Notes under the pieces: model-generated
Database searches by the model: none
Seen by the model: the letters and a program-made list of their open reading frames with translations, nothing else
Told to the model about the DNA's origin: nothing
Source of the DNA: an uncultured Planctomycetota bacterium
Lineage (GTDB): Bacteria; Planctomycetota; Phycisphaerae; UBA1845; Fen-1342
Direction of reading: 5' to 3'
NCBI GenBank assembly: GCA_900696525.1
Contig: CAADGL010000012.1
Coordinates: 62,001 to 126,000 of the forward strand
DNA: 64,000 bases
Shown here: positions 46,487 through 57,685 of the stretch, piece after piece
Layout of the letters: each line of letters opens with the position of its first letter
Position numbering within the stretch: the first letter of the stretch is position 1
Position numbers and translations under genes: made by a program

Positions 46487-46867
46487 ATGGCTAAAGATCA
46501 CCTGGAACTCCTCGTCATCACCCCGGAGCGCCAGGCGCTCGCCGAGCCCGCCGACTCGGTCGTCATCCCCGCCCATGACGGCGAACTCGGCGTCCTCGTC
46601 CGCCGGGCCCCGCTCATGTGCGAGCTCGACATCGGCCTGCTGCGCTACCGCCGCGGGAACGTCACGCGCCGCGTCTTCATCGACGGCGGCTTCGCCCAGG
46701 TGTTTCAGAACACCGTCACCGTCCTCACCGAGCGCGCCGTCACGCAGGATGAGGCCCCCGACGCCGTCGCCCCCGGCGCCCAGCCGCCCACCGAGGCCGA
46801 AGGACGCCGCAAGGCCGCCCGACGGCAGTCGGCGCTGCGCCGGCTCGCACGCGAGCGCAAGGACTGA
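46487..46867 (+). CDS. atpC: ATP synthase F1 subunit epsilon
   Basis: LELLVITPERQALAEPADSVVIPAHDGELGVLVRRAPLMCELDIGLLRYRRGNVTRRVFIDGGFAQVFQNTVTVLTERA. Confidence 0.9.
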   Translation: MAKDHLELLVITPERQALAEPADSVVIPAHDGELGVLVRRAPLMCELDIGLLRYRRGNVTRRVFIDGGFAQVFQNTVTVLTERAVTQDEAPDAVAPGAQPPTEAEGRRKAARRQSALRRLARERKD

Positions 46868-46887
46868 CCGTCAGATTACGATCGCCG

Positions 46888-47372
46888 TCAGATCACGACC
46901 GGCTTGCCCAGCTTCCGCCGCAGGACGGCGAACTGCCCCGTGTGCATCATCTCGTGCAGGCCGACCATGGCGAAGACCGATCCGACCGTCGGGGCGTAGC
47001 TGCGCATCGCCTCCGGCGCGGGCTGGTCGAGCTGCGCGTCAGGCAGGCGCTCCAGTGCCGCGAGCGCGGCCTCGCGCACCTGCTCCATCAGCGACAGGTA
47101 CGCCTGCTTCTCCGCGTAGCCTGCCGTGTCCGGACTCGACGCCGCGTCCCGCGAATGCCGCTCGGCGAAACCGGCGGGCAGCGGCGGCATCGAAACGCCG
47201 ACGCCGGACAGCATGTCGTGGGCGGAGCAGACCAGGTGGCCGAGCTGCCAGGCCAGGTGGTTGGCCTGCGGAACCGGGCGCATGAGCAGCTCCTGGTCGC
47301 TCAGGTCGGCGACGTACTGCTGCGTGATGAACCGGGCCGTGCCGATCGCCTCGCGAATGACCTCCTTGGCGG

Positions 47373-47376
<4 letters not shown>
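46888..47376 (-). CDS. DinB family protein
   Basis: MTAKEVIREAIGTARFITQQYVADLSDQELLMRPVPQANHLAWQLGHLVCSAHDML...LHEMMHTGQFAVLRRKLGKP. Confidence 0.87.
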
Positions 47377-49568
<2,192 letters not shown>

Positions 49569-49840
49569 GTGAACCTCCGTTCGGGCATTGTCCCCTTCTC
49601 GGGACGGGTCGGGCCAGAAACCAATGATTATGGCGTGGACAGACGAAGAGCGGCAAGCCCGTCAAGAATCGCCCGTAGCGGGGTCGGTCAGAGGTCGAGA
49701 GCCGGCCTCCGATCGGCCCTCTGAGTACAAACGCGCGCTCTTGGGCGGCGAACACCGGCTGGGGCCTGGCTTCAGAAAGCTGCCCGCGAGGGGGCGGGGC
49801 GCTGTAAACTCCTACGCTCCAGCGGAGCACGGACGGACCC

Positions 49841-52207
49841 ATGGCGCAGCCCGAGCTCGGAAACTGCCAAGACCCCGACCTTGTGCACGGCCTCGCGGAC
49901 GGCACGCTCGACGCCGCCGCCCGGCGCCGCGCCGAGCGCCTGCTGGAGCGCAGCGAGCCCTGCCGCGAGCTCTATCGCCAGTTGACCTACGGCCGGTTTC
50001 CGAGCGTGCCCAACTACACCATCATCGACCAGGTGGGCAAGGGCGGCTTCGGTGTCGTGTACAAGGCGGTGCACCACGCCAAGGAGCGCACCGAGGCGCT
50101 GAAGGTGCTGTTCAGCAAGACCCCGCTGCTGACGACATACTTCGAGAACGAAGTGCACCTGATCGCCCGGTTGCGCCACCCGAACATCGCGATCCTCTAC
50201 GAGGCGCAGTTGAGCGCGCCGCCGCTGTTCTACACGATGGAGTTCGTCGAGGGCGAGCGGCTGAACGACTACCTGAAGACGCGCGAGGTCTCGCTGGCCC
50301 ACCGCATCGAGATCATCCGCAAGGTCGCCCTGGCATTGGCCTACGCCCACGAGCAGGGCGTGGTTCACCGCGACGTCAAGCCGCAGAACATTCTCATCGA
50401 TTCCAGGAACGAGCCGCACCTGGTCGATTTCGGCATCGCCAAGCGCCTCGAGCTGCTTCAGGCCGGCCCCGCGGCCGCCGGCGCCGCCGAGGACGACGCT
50501 CCCGAAGGGCCAGTCGGCACGCTCGGCTACATCGCCCCGGAACAGGGCAAGGGCGGCGAGGTCGACGCCCGGGCCGACGTCTACTCGGTCGGGGCGCTGC
50601 TGTTTCACTGCGTCACCGGCGAGCCGGCCCGCCTGGCGCGCGACGGCCCGCGCTGCCTCCAGGTGCTGCGCGCGCGGCGCATCGGCCAGGCCGAGGACCT
50701 GGCGGCGATCATCGCCCGCTGCGTCGAGAGCGACCCCGCGCGGCGTTACCAGACCACCGCCGCCCTCGCCGCCGACCTTCAGAATTACCTCGAGGGGCGC
50801 GAGACCGCCGCCCGCAGGCTTCCGACGCTCTTCCTGCGGATCGTGCGCATCCTGGCCCTGATGATCCGCAACAAGCCCTACCAGTTGCGCTTCTCGGTGC
50901 TGGTCATGGCCGCCGTCCTGGCGGCCGCGGTCTTCTGGGGGCTCGGCGCCCGGCTCGAAACGCCGCGCCCCGAGCCGCAGCCGCGGACGGTCCTGGTCCG
51001 GTTCGACACCGAGACGGAGGAGGCGATCCGCGACGGGCGGCTCGGCGCCGACCTGCCCGGCCTGAGCTTCTACGAGCCCAAGAGCTACCGCGTCCTGCAC
51101 GGCAAGCTGCTCGAGCGGCTGGCCGCGGGCAACCCGCGCGTGATCGTCTTCGACTACATCTTCCCCGACGCCCAGCCCGAGTTCGACCCCGCCTTCGTCG
51201 AGGGGATCCGAAAGGCCGGCGCCCCCGTCGTCGTCGGCGTGCGCAGCTTCGACATCAACGGCGAGCCCGAGATCTCCGAGGCGCTGCGCGGCGTGATTCA
51301 CAGCTACGGCTCCGCGGCCAATGCGCATCCGCGGACGCACTCGACGGAGTTCGAGGTGCTGGTGGCGCTCCAGCGCGGGTTCGAGGATCTGATCCCCTCG
51401 CTGTCGCTCGCGGGCTTCGCCTGCTGGCGCTTTCCCGACTCCGACGCGCGCCTGCGGATCGAGAACCCGGAGTTCCTCGAGGTGCGCTACCTCATGCGCC
51501 GGCCGGTGCCCGGCCGGTCGCGCTGGCAGCCCCCCGACCTCGTCCCCTTGCAGCGCAAGTACACCATCGAGGGCAACGAGTCGTTCTTCTCACGCAATCT
51601 CGCGCTGTTCCGGAAAGGCGACGTCACCTACGTCCGCCGCGTCGCCGCCGACATCCGCAACCGCATCCCGTCGATCCCCTACCAGGACGTCTTCAGCGCC
51701 TCCGACGACCAGCTCCGCGCCTGGTTCGGCGGCAAAGCCGTGCTCATCGGCCAGATGCTGCCGCGGCAGGACATGCACCAGACCACCTCCGGCGCGCCCA
51801 TCTGGGGCTGCGAGGTGCAGGTCGCCGCGCTCGATTCGCTGCTGGCCACCGAGCACCGCCCGCCCGTCTCCTTCCGCGAGCTCATCCTGCGCGCCGCGGC
51901 CTGGGCCCTGATCGCCGGAATCCTCGTCACCGTCACGCCCGTGCGGCGCGTCAGGCGGCTGCGCGTCATCAGCGCCGCCTGCGGCGCCTCTTTCCTCGCC
52001 GGCCTGCTCGCCGCGGTATACACGGCGATGTGGATCACCGACCCCTGGCTCGTGCATTCGGGGCTGGCGCTGAGCACGATGCTCATCGGGGGCGGGCTGG
52101 CGTTCCTGGCCAAGGCGGTCCGCGACCGGCAGCTCCAGCTGACACCGCAAGCCATCCGATACTCCCCGACAGAAGCGGACCTGCCAAGCACGATCGTCGC
52201 CCGCTGA
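49841..52207 (+). CDS. Serine/threonine protein kinase with CHASE2-like sensor domain and C-terminal TM segments
   Basis: VGKGGFGVVYKAVHH, HRDVKPQNIL, LVDFGIAKRL, YIAPEQGKGG; then TM, VIVFDYIFPDAQPEFDPAFVEGIRKAGAPVVVGVR...GKAVLIGQM and three TM-like stretches. Confidence 0.9.
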   Translation: MAQPELGNCQDPDLVHGLADGTLDAAARRRAERLLERSEPCRELYRQLTYGRFPSVPNYTIIDQVGKGGFGVVYKAVHHAKERTEALKVLFSKTPLLTTYFENEVHLIARLRHPNIAILYEAQLSAPPLFYTMEFVEGERLNDYLKTREVSLAHRIEIIRKVALALAYAHEQGVVHRDVKPQNILIDSRNEPHLVDFGIAKRLELLQAGPAAAGAAEDDAPEGPVGTLGYIAPEQGKGGEVDARADVYSVGALLFHCVTGEPARLARDGPRCLQVLRARRIGQAEDLAAIIARCVESDPARRYQTTAALAADLQNYLEGRETAARRLPTLFLRIVRILALMIRNKPYQLRFSVLVMAAVLAAAVFWGLGARLETPRPEPQPRTVLVRFDTETEEAIRDGRLGADLPGLSFYEPKSYRVLHGKLLERLAAGNPRVIVFDYIFPDAQPEFDPAFVEGIRKAGAPVVVGVRSFDINGEPEISEALRGVIHSYGSAANAHPRTHSTEFEVLVALQRGFEDLIPSLSLAGFACWRFPDSDARLRIENPEFLEVRYLMRRPVPGRSRWQPPDLVPLQRKYTIEGNESFFSRNLALFRKGDVTYVRRVAADIRNRIPSIPYQDVFSASDDQLRAWFGGKAVLIGQMLPRQDMHQTTSGAPIWGCEVQVAALDSLLATEHRPPVSFRELILRAAAWALIAGILVTVTPVRRVRRLRVISAACGASFLAGLLAAVYTAMWITDPWLVHSGLALSTMLIGGGLAFLAKAVRDRQLQLTPQAIRYSPTEADLPSTIVAR

Positions 52208-52239
52208 GAATGCCGCCGCCTGCTTTCCGCTTCACCTGG

Positions 52240-52614
52240 TACTCTGGAGGTGCTCTGGTGGTTGGGGTCGGCGTAGAGATCAGTCAGGTTGATGTCCGCC
52301 AGGACCGAGTTCACGGTCCAGTCAACGCGCCACGGGCCTTCGTTCGGATCGTTGGCCTCGTTGGCGCGGGTGGGGAAGTCCGCGAACAGGTCGAAGCGCA
52401 GGTCCTCGTCCGGGTGTTTGGGGTCCGGGTCGGGCGGCAGGCCGAAGTGCAGCAGGTACTCGTTCCGCGTTAGGTAGCCGGCGGCGCTGGAGGTCCACTG
52501 GACGTGGCGCACATGCGCGGTCTGCTCCCGGGGGCTGTTCCTCAGCAGGTGTCGGGAGCATGCGGCCCTCCTGCTTGGGATCAGGCCACCGCAGAGTGGC
52601 CAATCGCCATCAGG
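52240..52614 (-). pseudogene. Coding-like remnant without a convincing start (unidentified)
   Basis: Open minus frame from TAG 52615-52617: DWPLCGGLIPSRRAACSRHLLRNSPREQTAHVRHVQWTSSAAGYLTRNEYLLHFGLPPDPDPKHPDEDLRFDLFADFPTRANEANDPNEGPWRVDWTVNSVLADINLTDLYADPNHQ, then runs antisense into the kinase gene. Confidence 0.35.
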
Positions 52615-52666
52615 CTACTGGACGTTCGCACACCGAGTCAATGGAAAAAATCATCCGACGGAGAGG

Positions 52667-53812
52667 TCAATCCAGCCATTTCTTGTCACGCAGCTTGCGC
52701 GGCAGGTACTCCTGCGTGCTGAAGCTCAGCCCCTTGCTCGACAGCGCCTCGAGCTCCAGCTTCACGCCCAGCGACTCCATGTGCTTGATCTCGCGCTGCC
52801 AGCCCTTGCTCTGAAACCATGGATACTCGCGGATCTCCCGCGCCCGCCGGCGGTCTTCGTCCGTCAGCGGCAGCGGCACGTGCGGCGGGATGTCGAACTG
52901 CTCGGCGTCGTAGCTGCTGAGGCCGACGAAGCGCGCCGCCGGCACGGCCATGCGCTGGCTTTCGTATGCAAGGTTGATCGAGCCCTGCTTGACGACGCTG
53001 TAGATGTAGTATCCCCAAGGGTCGTTATCGACCAGCACGTACACCGGGAGCTTCAGCTCGTGGTGCATGCGGTAGATCAGCCGGCGCACGCCGCGCGGCG
53101 GCTGGCCGCCGCCGTGAATCAGCGCGCATTGGTGCTGTTCCCAGAAGCGATCCTTGTTGAAGCGTTGCCACATGGCGTCTTTTTCGACGAGCAGGACGAA
53201 CTTGGCGCTGCTGCGAACGAAGCGAATGACGTCGGCCTCGACGATGCTCGGCACGGCCCATCCGCCGCTGCCCATGCTGGCGAGATTGATCGTGTCCCCG
53301 TTGTCCTCGATGGTCATGGGGGCGACCATGGCGCCGGCGGCCTTGGCGTGCACGCCCAGCTCCTCGCGCAGGGCGTTGACCGACACCTCGATGTCCTCGA
53401 TGACCGGGTCCGACTCTTCCTGCTCGTAGAAGATCAGCTCCTTGCTGCCGATCACCGGTCGCTTCAGCATGTAGAACAGGTCGCGCAGGCTGGTCGAGTT
53501 GTCCGTGTCGATCAGGTGCTTGCAGGCCTCCGCCACGCGCAGCGTCTGCATGAACTTCTTGGCCTGGCTGCCCTCGCCCCCGCGCCGCCCCAGCAGGCTG
53601 AAGAAGTACCGCCGCTGCTTGCCCTCCAGCAGCTCGATGATGCCCTTCTTCTCGTTGAAGCGCACGTTGCCGAGCGTGCGCGACGGAATGTCAACGTGCG
53701 GGTCCTCGCCCTGGCTTACCGTCGCGATCACACCTGCGGCGAGCTTGCGGATGCGCTCGGCGGCCGCGGCCCGGTCGCGCCGGACAGGCTTGGTGGCGGC
53801 TTTTCGCGGCAT
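52667..53812 (-). CDS. top6A: DNA topoisomerase VI subunit A (Top6A/Spo11 family)
   Basis: SLRDLFYMLKRPVIGSKELIFYEQEESDPVIEDIEV (catalytic Tyr region); Toprim LLVEKDAMWQRF...CALIHGGGQPPRGVRRLIYR...LPVYVLVDNDPWGYYIYSVVKQGSINLAYES; ELEALSSKGLSFSTQEYLPRKL. Confidence 0.93.
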   Translation of the reverse strand: MPRKAATKPVRRDRAAAAERIRKLAAGVIATVSQGEDPHVDIPSRTLGNVRFNEKKGIIELLEGKQRRYFFSLLGRRGGEGSQAKKFMQTLRVAEACKHLIDTDNSTSLRDLFYMLKRPVIGSKELIFYEQEESDPVIEDIEVSVNALREELGVHAKAAGAMVAPMTIEDNGDTINLASMGSGGWAVPSIVEADVIRFVRSSAKFVLLVEKDAMWQRFNKDRFWEQHQCALIHGGGQPPRGVRRLIYRMHHELKLPVYVLVDNDPWGYYIYSVVKQGSINLAYESQRMAVPAARFVGLSSYDAEQFDIPPHVPLPLTDEDRRRAREIREYPWFQSKGWQREIKHMESLGVKLELEALSSKGLSFSTQEYLPRKLRDKKWLD

Positions 53813-53967
53813 GAGCGTTCGGACTCCTTTCCGCTGCGGTTCTGAACCCGGTGAAATTGTCGCCGTTCGCGGCCGAAACCGGAAGCCCCGACGCGCCGCC
53901 TGGCACGGCCGCCAGCCGGCCGACAGCGGACGCCGGACTGCGGGCGCCCGACGGCTACAATCGTGGG

Positions 53968-54777
53968 ATGATCCGCCTGACACGCGAGGTGCGCTTTTCC
54001 GTCGACCGCGACTGGGCCGGACACATCGAGCTGTCGCGCGAGGTCACCAACTCGTGGGCCGGCTGGCCCAGCGCCGTCGGCGTCGTGCCGTTCCTGTGCC
54101 TGCGTGCGACCGTCAGCGGCGCACCAGACCCGTTTACCGGCTACCTGTGCAACATCTCGCGCCTCGATCGCCTGCTGCGCGAGCACGCGATCCCCTACAC
54201 GGCGGCCCGGCTGCACGCGCACGGCTGGCGGCTGCCGGCGGAGCGGCTGCTGCTGGGAATATGGAGCAGCGTGCAGCCGAACGTGCCGCGCGGGGCGACA
54301 CTCGAAGTGCTCGAGCTGGCCACCACGCCGTTCCTGCGCTACTCCATCCGAAGGGAGACGCCGATGCACGTGCGACTGACGCAGCAGTTCGAGTTCTCGG
54401 CCGCCCATCGGCTTCATGTTACCCGGCTGTCCGACGAAGAGAACCGGCGGGTTTTCGGCAAGTGCAACAACCCGCGCGGGCACGGGCACAACTACGTAGT
54501 CGATGTGACGGTGAGCGGCGCGCCCGACGCCGAGACCGGGGCCGTGCTGGCGCTGCCGCGGCTGGAGCAGGTCGTGCGCGAGCGCGTCATCGCGGCGCTC
54601 GACCACAAGCACCTCAACGAAGACACCGGGCTCTTCCGCGACGTCAATCCGAGCGTTGAGAATATCGCCCGCGTGATCTGGGGCCTGCTGGAGGGGCACG
54701 TGGCGCCGGCGCAGCTGGCGGCGGTGCGCGTCTACGAGACGCCGAAGACCTGGGCCGAATACGCGGGCGGGCAGTGA
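53968..54777 (+). CDS. Tandem 6-pyruvoyl-tetrahydropterin synthase/QueD-like protein (degenerate N-terminal plus intact C-terminal domain)
   Basis: C-terminal: RLTQQFEFSAAHRLHV...FGKCNNPRGHGHNYVVDVTVSG...LDHKHLNEDTGLFRDVNPSVENIARVIW; N-terminal: VRFSVDRDWAGHIELSREVTNSWAGWPSAVGVVPFLCLRATVSGAPDPFTGYLCNISRLDRLL. Confidence 0.85.
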   Translation: MIRLTREVRFSVDRDWAGHIELSREVTNSWAGWPSAVGVVPFLCLRATVSGAPDPFTGYLCNISRLDRLLREHAIPYTAARLHAHGWRLPAERLLLGIWSSVQPNVPRGATLEVLELATTPFLRYSIRRETPMHVRLTQQFEFSAAHRLHVTRLSDEENRRVFGKCNNPRGHGHNYVVDVTVSGAPDAETGAVLALPRLEQVVRERVIAALDHKHLNEDTGLFRDVNPSVENIARVIWGLLEGHVAPAQLAAVRVYETPKTWAEYAGGQ

Positions 54778-54955
54778 GCGAAACAGGGCGACGCAGGCCG
54801 CGCCCCGCGACCCTGACACGACGACGAGCCGTGCGGGCCAGCGCGTGAGGCGCCCGCACACCCGCGCCGCCGCGCGGCCGCGGGCAGGCGGCGCTGCCGC
54901 CTTCAGCGAGGCCGCAACCGGACGCGCGGCCGTTGCGGACGAGACGCAGGAGCGG

Positions 54956-55001
54956 AAAAACAGCGGGCGGGAACCGACCAAGTGTTCCCGCCCGCCCGCT
55001 G
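54956..55001 (-). terminator. Hairpin terminator downstream of the minus-strand FG-GAP/dockerin-like gene
   Basis: CAGCGGGCGGGAAC (54961-54974) pairs with GTTCCCGCCCGCCCGCTG (54984-55001, 4-nt bulge); AAAAA at 54956-54960 reads TTTTT on the minus strand. Confidence 0.8.
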
Positions 55002-55052
55002 CGTTCACGAAGGGGACTCTACGCTACAGCATTCCTTCGGGTCTCGCGCGAC

Positions 55053-57503
55053 TCACGGGCAGCTCTGGCCGAAGTCGCCCAGCAGCAACCCCAGGTCCGA
55101 TTGGCCGACGCAGCCGTCGCCGTCGATGTCCACATCGGGGTCGAAGCCGGGATCGCCCTGGCACTTGGCAAACGACGACAGCAACAGGCCGAGGTCCGCC
55201 TGGCCGATGTAGCCGTCGCCGTCGATGTCGCCCGGACACGGCGAGCCGCAGATCAGCTTGCGCACCTCGAAGTTGTCGATGCCGCCCTCGGTGATCGAGT
55301 TGTTGGGCGTGTCGTCGGTGGTGAACCGGACGCGCACGTTGGCGGTCGGAACGACGTAGTCGCTGACGGTGAAGGTCACGGTCTCCCAGTTCTGGGCCGT
55401 ACCGCTCGTGCGCTGCACGAACACCCACGACGCACCGCCGTTGTTCGAGATCTCGGTCACGAGCCAGTCCTGCCCGGTGACGCCCTCGTCGTCGCAGAAG
55501 AACCAGCGCGCGTACGAGATGTCCGCGTCGGTTCCCTCAAGATCGATCACCGGCGAGATCAGGCGCGTCGGGCCGCCGTCAACGTCGTACTGGCTGGCCG
55601 GTCCACCCGGCGGGCCGTTGCCCGTGACGAAGGCCATGACGCCGGGGCCCGCGGTGGCATCCTGGTCGGGCGCCGCCAGGCCGCCGGGGACGGCCGTGCC
55701 GTTCGGGATGGCCTGCTCCCAGGCGCCGTAGGTGAGGCCGGCGCCGTTCTCCACCGACCACTCGCCCACGTCACCCTCGATCTCGTCGCGATCGATCGAC
55801 AGGCCCGCCGCCGCGACCACGCGGTAGCTCGACGCCGGCGCGTTGGACGGGTCGTAGTACGTCCCGCCTCCGACCGCGTCGCCCGAGACGTAGAAGCGCA
55901 GCCGGCCGGCGCAAGGCAGCGCCGGCAGCGTGGCCTCGTACGTGTTGTTGCCCAGATACGTCATGGACGATGAAACGAAGGGCTGCTGGCCGACCGAGAC
56001 GAAGATCTTGCCCGACCCGGCCACGTGCTGCGCCCCGCCGATCGGCGTCACCGCCACGCGGAACGTTGTGCTCTCATTCACCGGCACCATCGACGGCAGT
56101 CCATCGGGGTAGGCGAAGATCAGCCCGGCCGGCGGCTGGTTCATCCAGACGGCGGTGGTGTTGCAGCGGCCGATGACCAGGTCTTTCCAGCCGTCGCCGT
56201 TGATGTCGAAGACGGCCACGTCGTGCGTGCCCTGGAGGTTGGCCGCGCCGATGCCCAGGGTGCCCTGCTCGACCAGCGACACGTTCGGCGTGTTGCCGAG
56301 GTTGCGGTAGATGTGCATGCGGCGGTTGCAGCCGGCGATGTCGATGTCGACATCGGTGATCAGCACGTCGCGGAAGCCGTCGTTGTTCAGGTCCTCGGCG
56401 TACGCGTTGCCGCCGAAGCCGTCGTCCCCGCTGAAGGCGATGGTGGTGAAGACGGCCATGCCCTGGGCGTTGTTGCCGGTGTTGAGCAGGTAGCGGTCGG
56501 TGCCGTCGTCGACGGCGATCACGTCCATGCGGTTGTCGTTGTTCAGGTCGGCGACCTGCACGAAGTAGGGGGCCGAGCTGTAGATGACGCTGAACCGGTC
56601 GAAGTACCCGTGGTTGGCGACGCTGTTGTAGCTGACGCTGATGCGCTGCGGGAAGAACAGGGCCGTGTCCTTCACCACGTCCTTGCGGTTGTCGCCGTTC
56701 ATGTCGGCGATGACCGACGACGTGCCGAAGGCCGATTGCAGCATCTCGGACGTCATCCGCAGCGAAGACTCGTCCGTGAAGAAGCCGCTGCCGTTGTTGA
56801 TCAGCAAGCGGTCATTCAACGGTTGCAGACCCTGGTAGTTCGGGTTGCTGGCCACCGATGCCGAGTAGTCGGTGAAGTACAGGTCGATGTCCCCGTCGCC
56901 GTCGATGTCCCCCGCCGTCACCGAGGCGAAGGCCGGCGGCGTGGGGAAGGTCGGAATCCGGTCGACGTCGCCGGCGTCGTAGCGGAAGCCCAGCCAGTTG
57001 CCGTTGGGATCGTTGCCGAGGTTGACGTAGACGCGCGGGTGCGAGAAGGACTTCGGCAGGCCGACGCCGAGCGTCGTCGCCGTGATGATGTCGAGCCAGC
57101 CGTCGCCCGTGACGTCCACCAGGATCACGTCGCGATCCATGGTGGTGTCGAGCAGCTTGGGGGCGTACTGGGCCGTGCGGTCGACCAGCACGCCGTTCTT
57201 CGCGTGCCCCTCGGCGATGCCTTCGTTCATGAAGAGCACGTTGCGGCGGCCGCCGGCGACCGTGAACGGCACCTTGCGCGCCACGACGAGATCGAGATCG
57301 CCGTCCTGGTCCACGTCGCCGATGGCGTAGGACTTCTCCTCGGGGTCGCTGGTGGTGACGGAAGGCTCGCCGACGAGGCGGGACGCGGTCTCGTTGACGA
57401 AGGTGGCCCAGTTCTGGGCCGCGGCCAGGGTGGAACCGACAAGCAGAAACGCGCCGACCAGGGTCAGTCCGCGCCGTTCGACGAGAGCGCTGTACGGACG
57501 CAT
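55053..57503 (-). CDS. Secreted FG-GAP/VCBS repeat protein with C-terminal dockerin-like Ca-binding tail
   Basis: Signal peptide; AIGDVDQDGDLDLVVAR, GDIDGDGDIDLYFTDY, VFDINGDGWKDLVIGR; C-term CPGDIDGDGYIGQADLGLLLSSFAKCQGDPGFDPDVDIDGDGCVGQSDLGLLLGDFGQSCP. Confidence 0.92.
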   Translation of the reverse strand: MRPYSALVERRGLTLVGAFLLVGSTLAAAQNWATFVNETASRLVGEPSVTTSDPEEKSYAIGDVDQDGDLDLVVARKVPFTVAGGRRNVLFMNEGIAEGHAKNGVLVDRTAQYAPKLLDTTMDRDVILVDVTGDGWLDIITATTLGVGLPKSFSHPRVYVNLGNDPNGNWLGFRYDAGDVDRIPTFPTPPAFASVTAGDIDGDGDIDLYFTDYSASVASNPNYQGLQPLNDRLLINNGSGFFTDESSLRMTSEMLQSAFGTSSVIADMNGDNRKDVVKDTALFFPQRISVSYNSVANHGYFDRFSVIYSSAPYFVQVADLNNDNRMDVIAVDDGTDRYLLNTGNNAQGMAVFTTIAFSGDDGFGGNAYAEDLNNDGFRDVLITDVDIDIAGCNRRMHIYRNLGNTPNVSLVEQGTLGIGAANLQGTHDVAVFDINGDGWKDLVIGRCNTTAVWMNQPPAGLIFAYPDGLPSMVPVNESTTFRVAVTPIGGAQHVAGSGKIFVSVGQQPFVSSSMTYLGNNTYEATLPALPCAGRLRFYVSGDAVGGGTYYDPSNAPASSYRVVAAAGLSIDRDEIEGDVGEWSVENGAGLTYGAWEQAIPNGTAVPGGLAAPDQDATAGPGVMAFVTGNGPPGGPASQYDVDGGPTRLISPVIDLEGTDADISYARWFFCDDEGVTGQDWLVTEISNNGGASWVFVQRTSGTAQNWETVTFTVSDYVVPTANVRVRFTTDDTPNNSITEGGIDNFEVRKLICGSPCPGDIDGDGYIGQADLGLLLSSFAKCQGDPGFDPDVDIDGDGCVGQSDLGLLLGDFGQSCP

Positions 57504-57685
57504 GCTTCCTCCGAGTTGTGCAACAACAAGCCAGCGATTCGCGGCCGGCCCAAACGCGAACAGGCCCGCTCCGAGAACGGATCAGGTCAGCAGCCTATGA
57601 GACCCGCTCCGCCACTGTCAAGATAATTCTTCGACTCCGCACGCACTGAGCGTGCCTCCGCCCCCGCGAGCCCTCGGCTTCCCCC

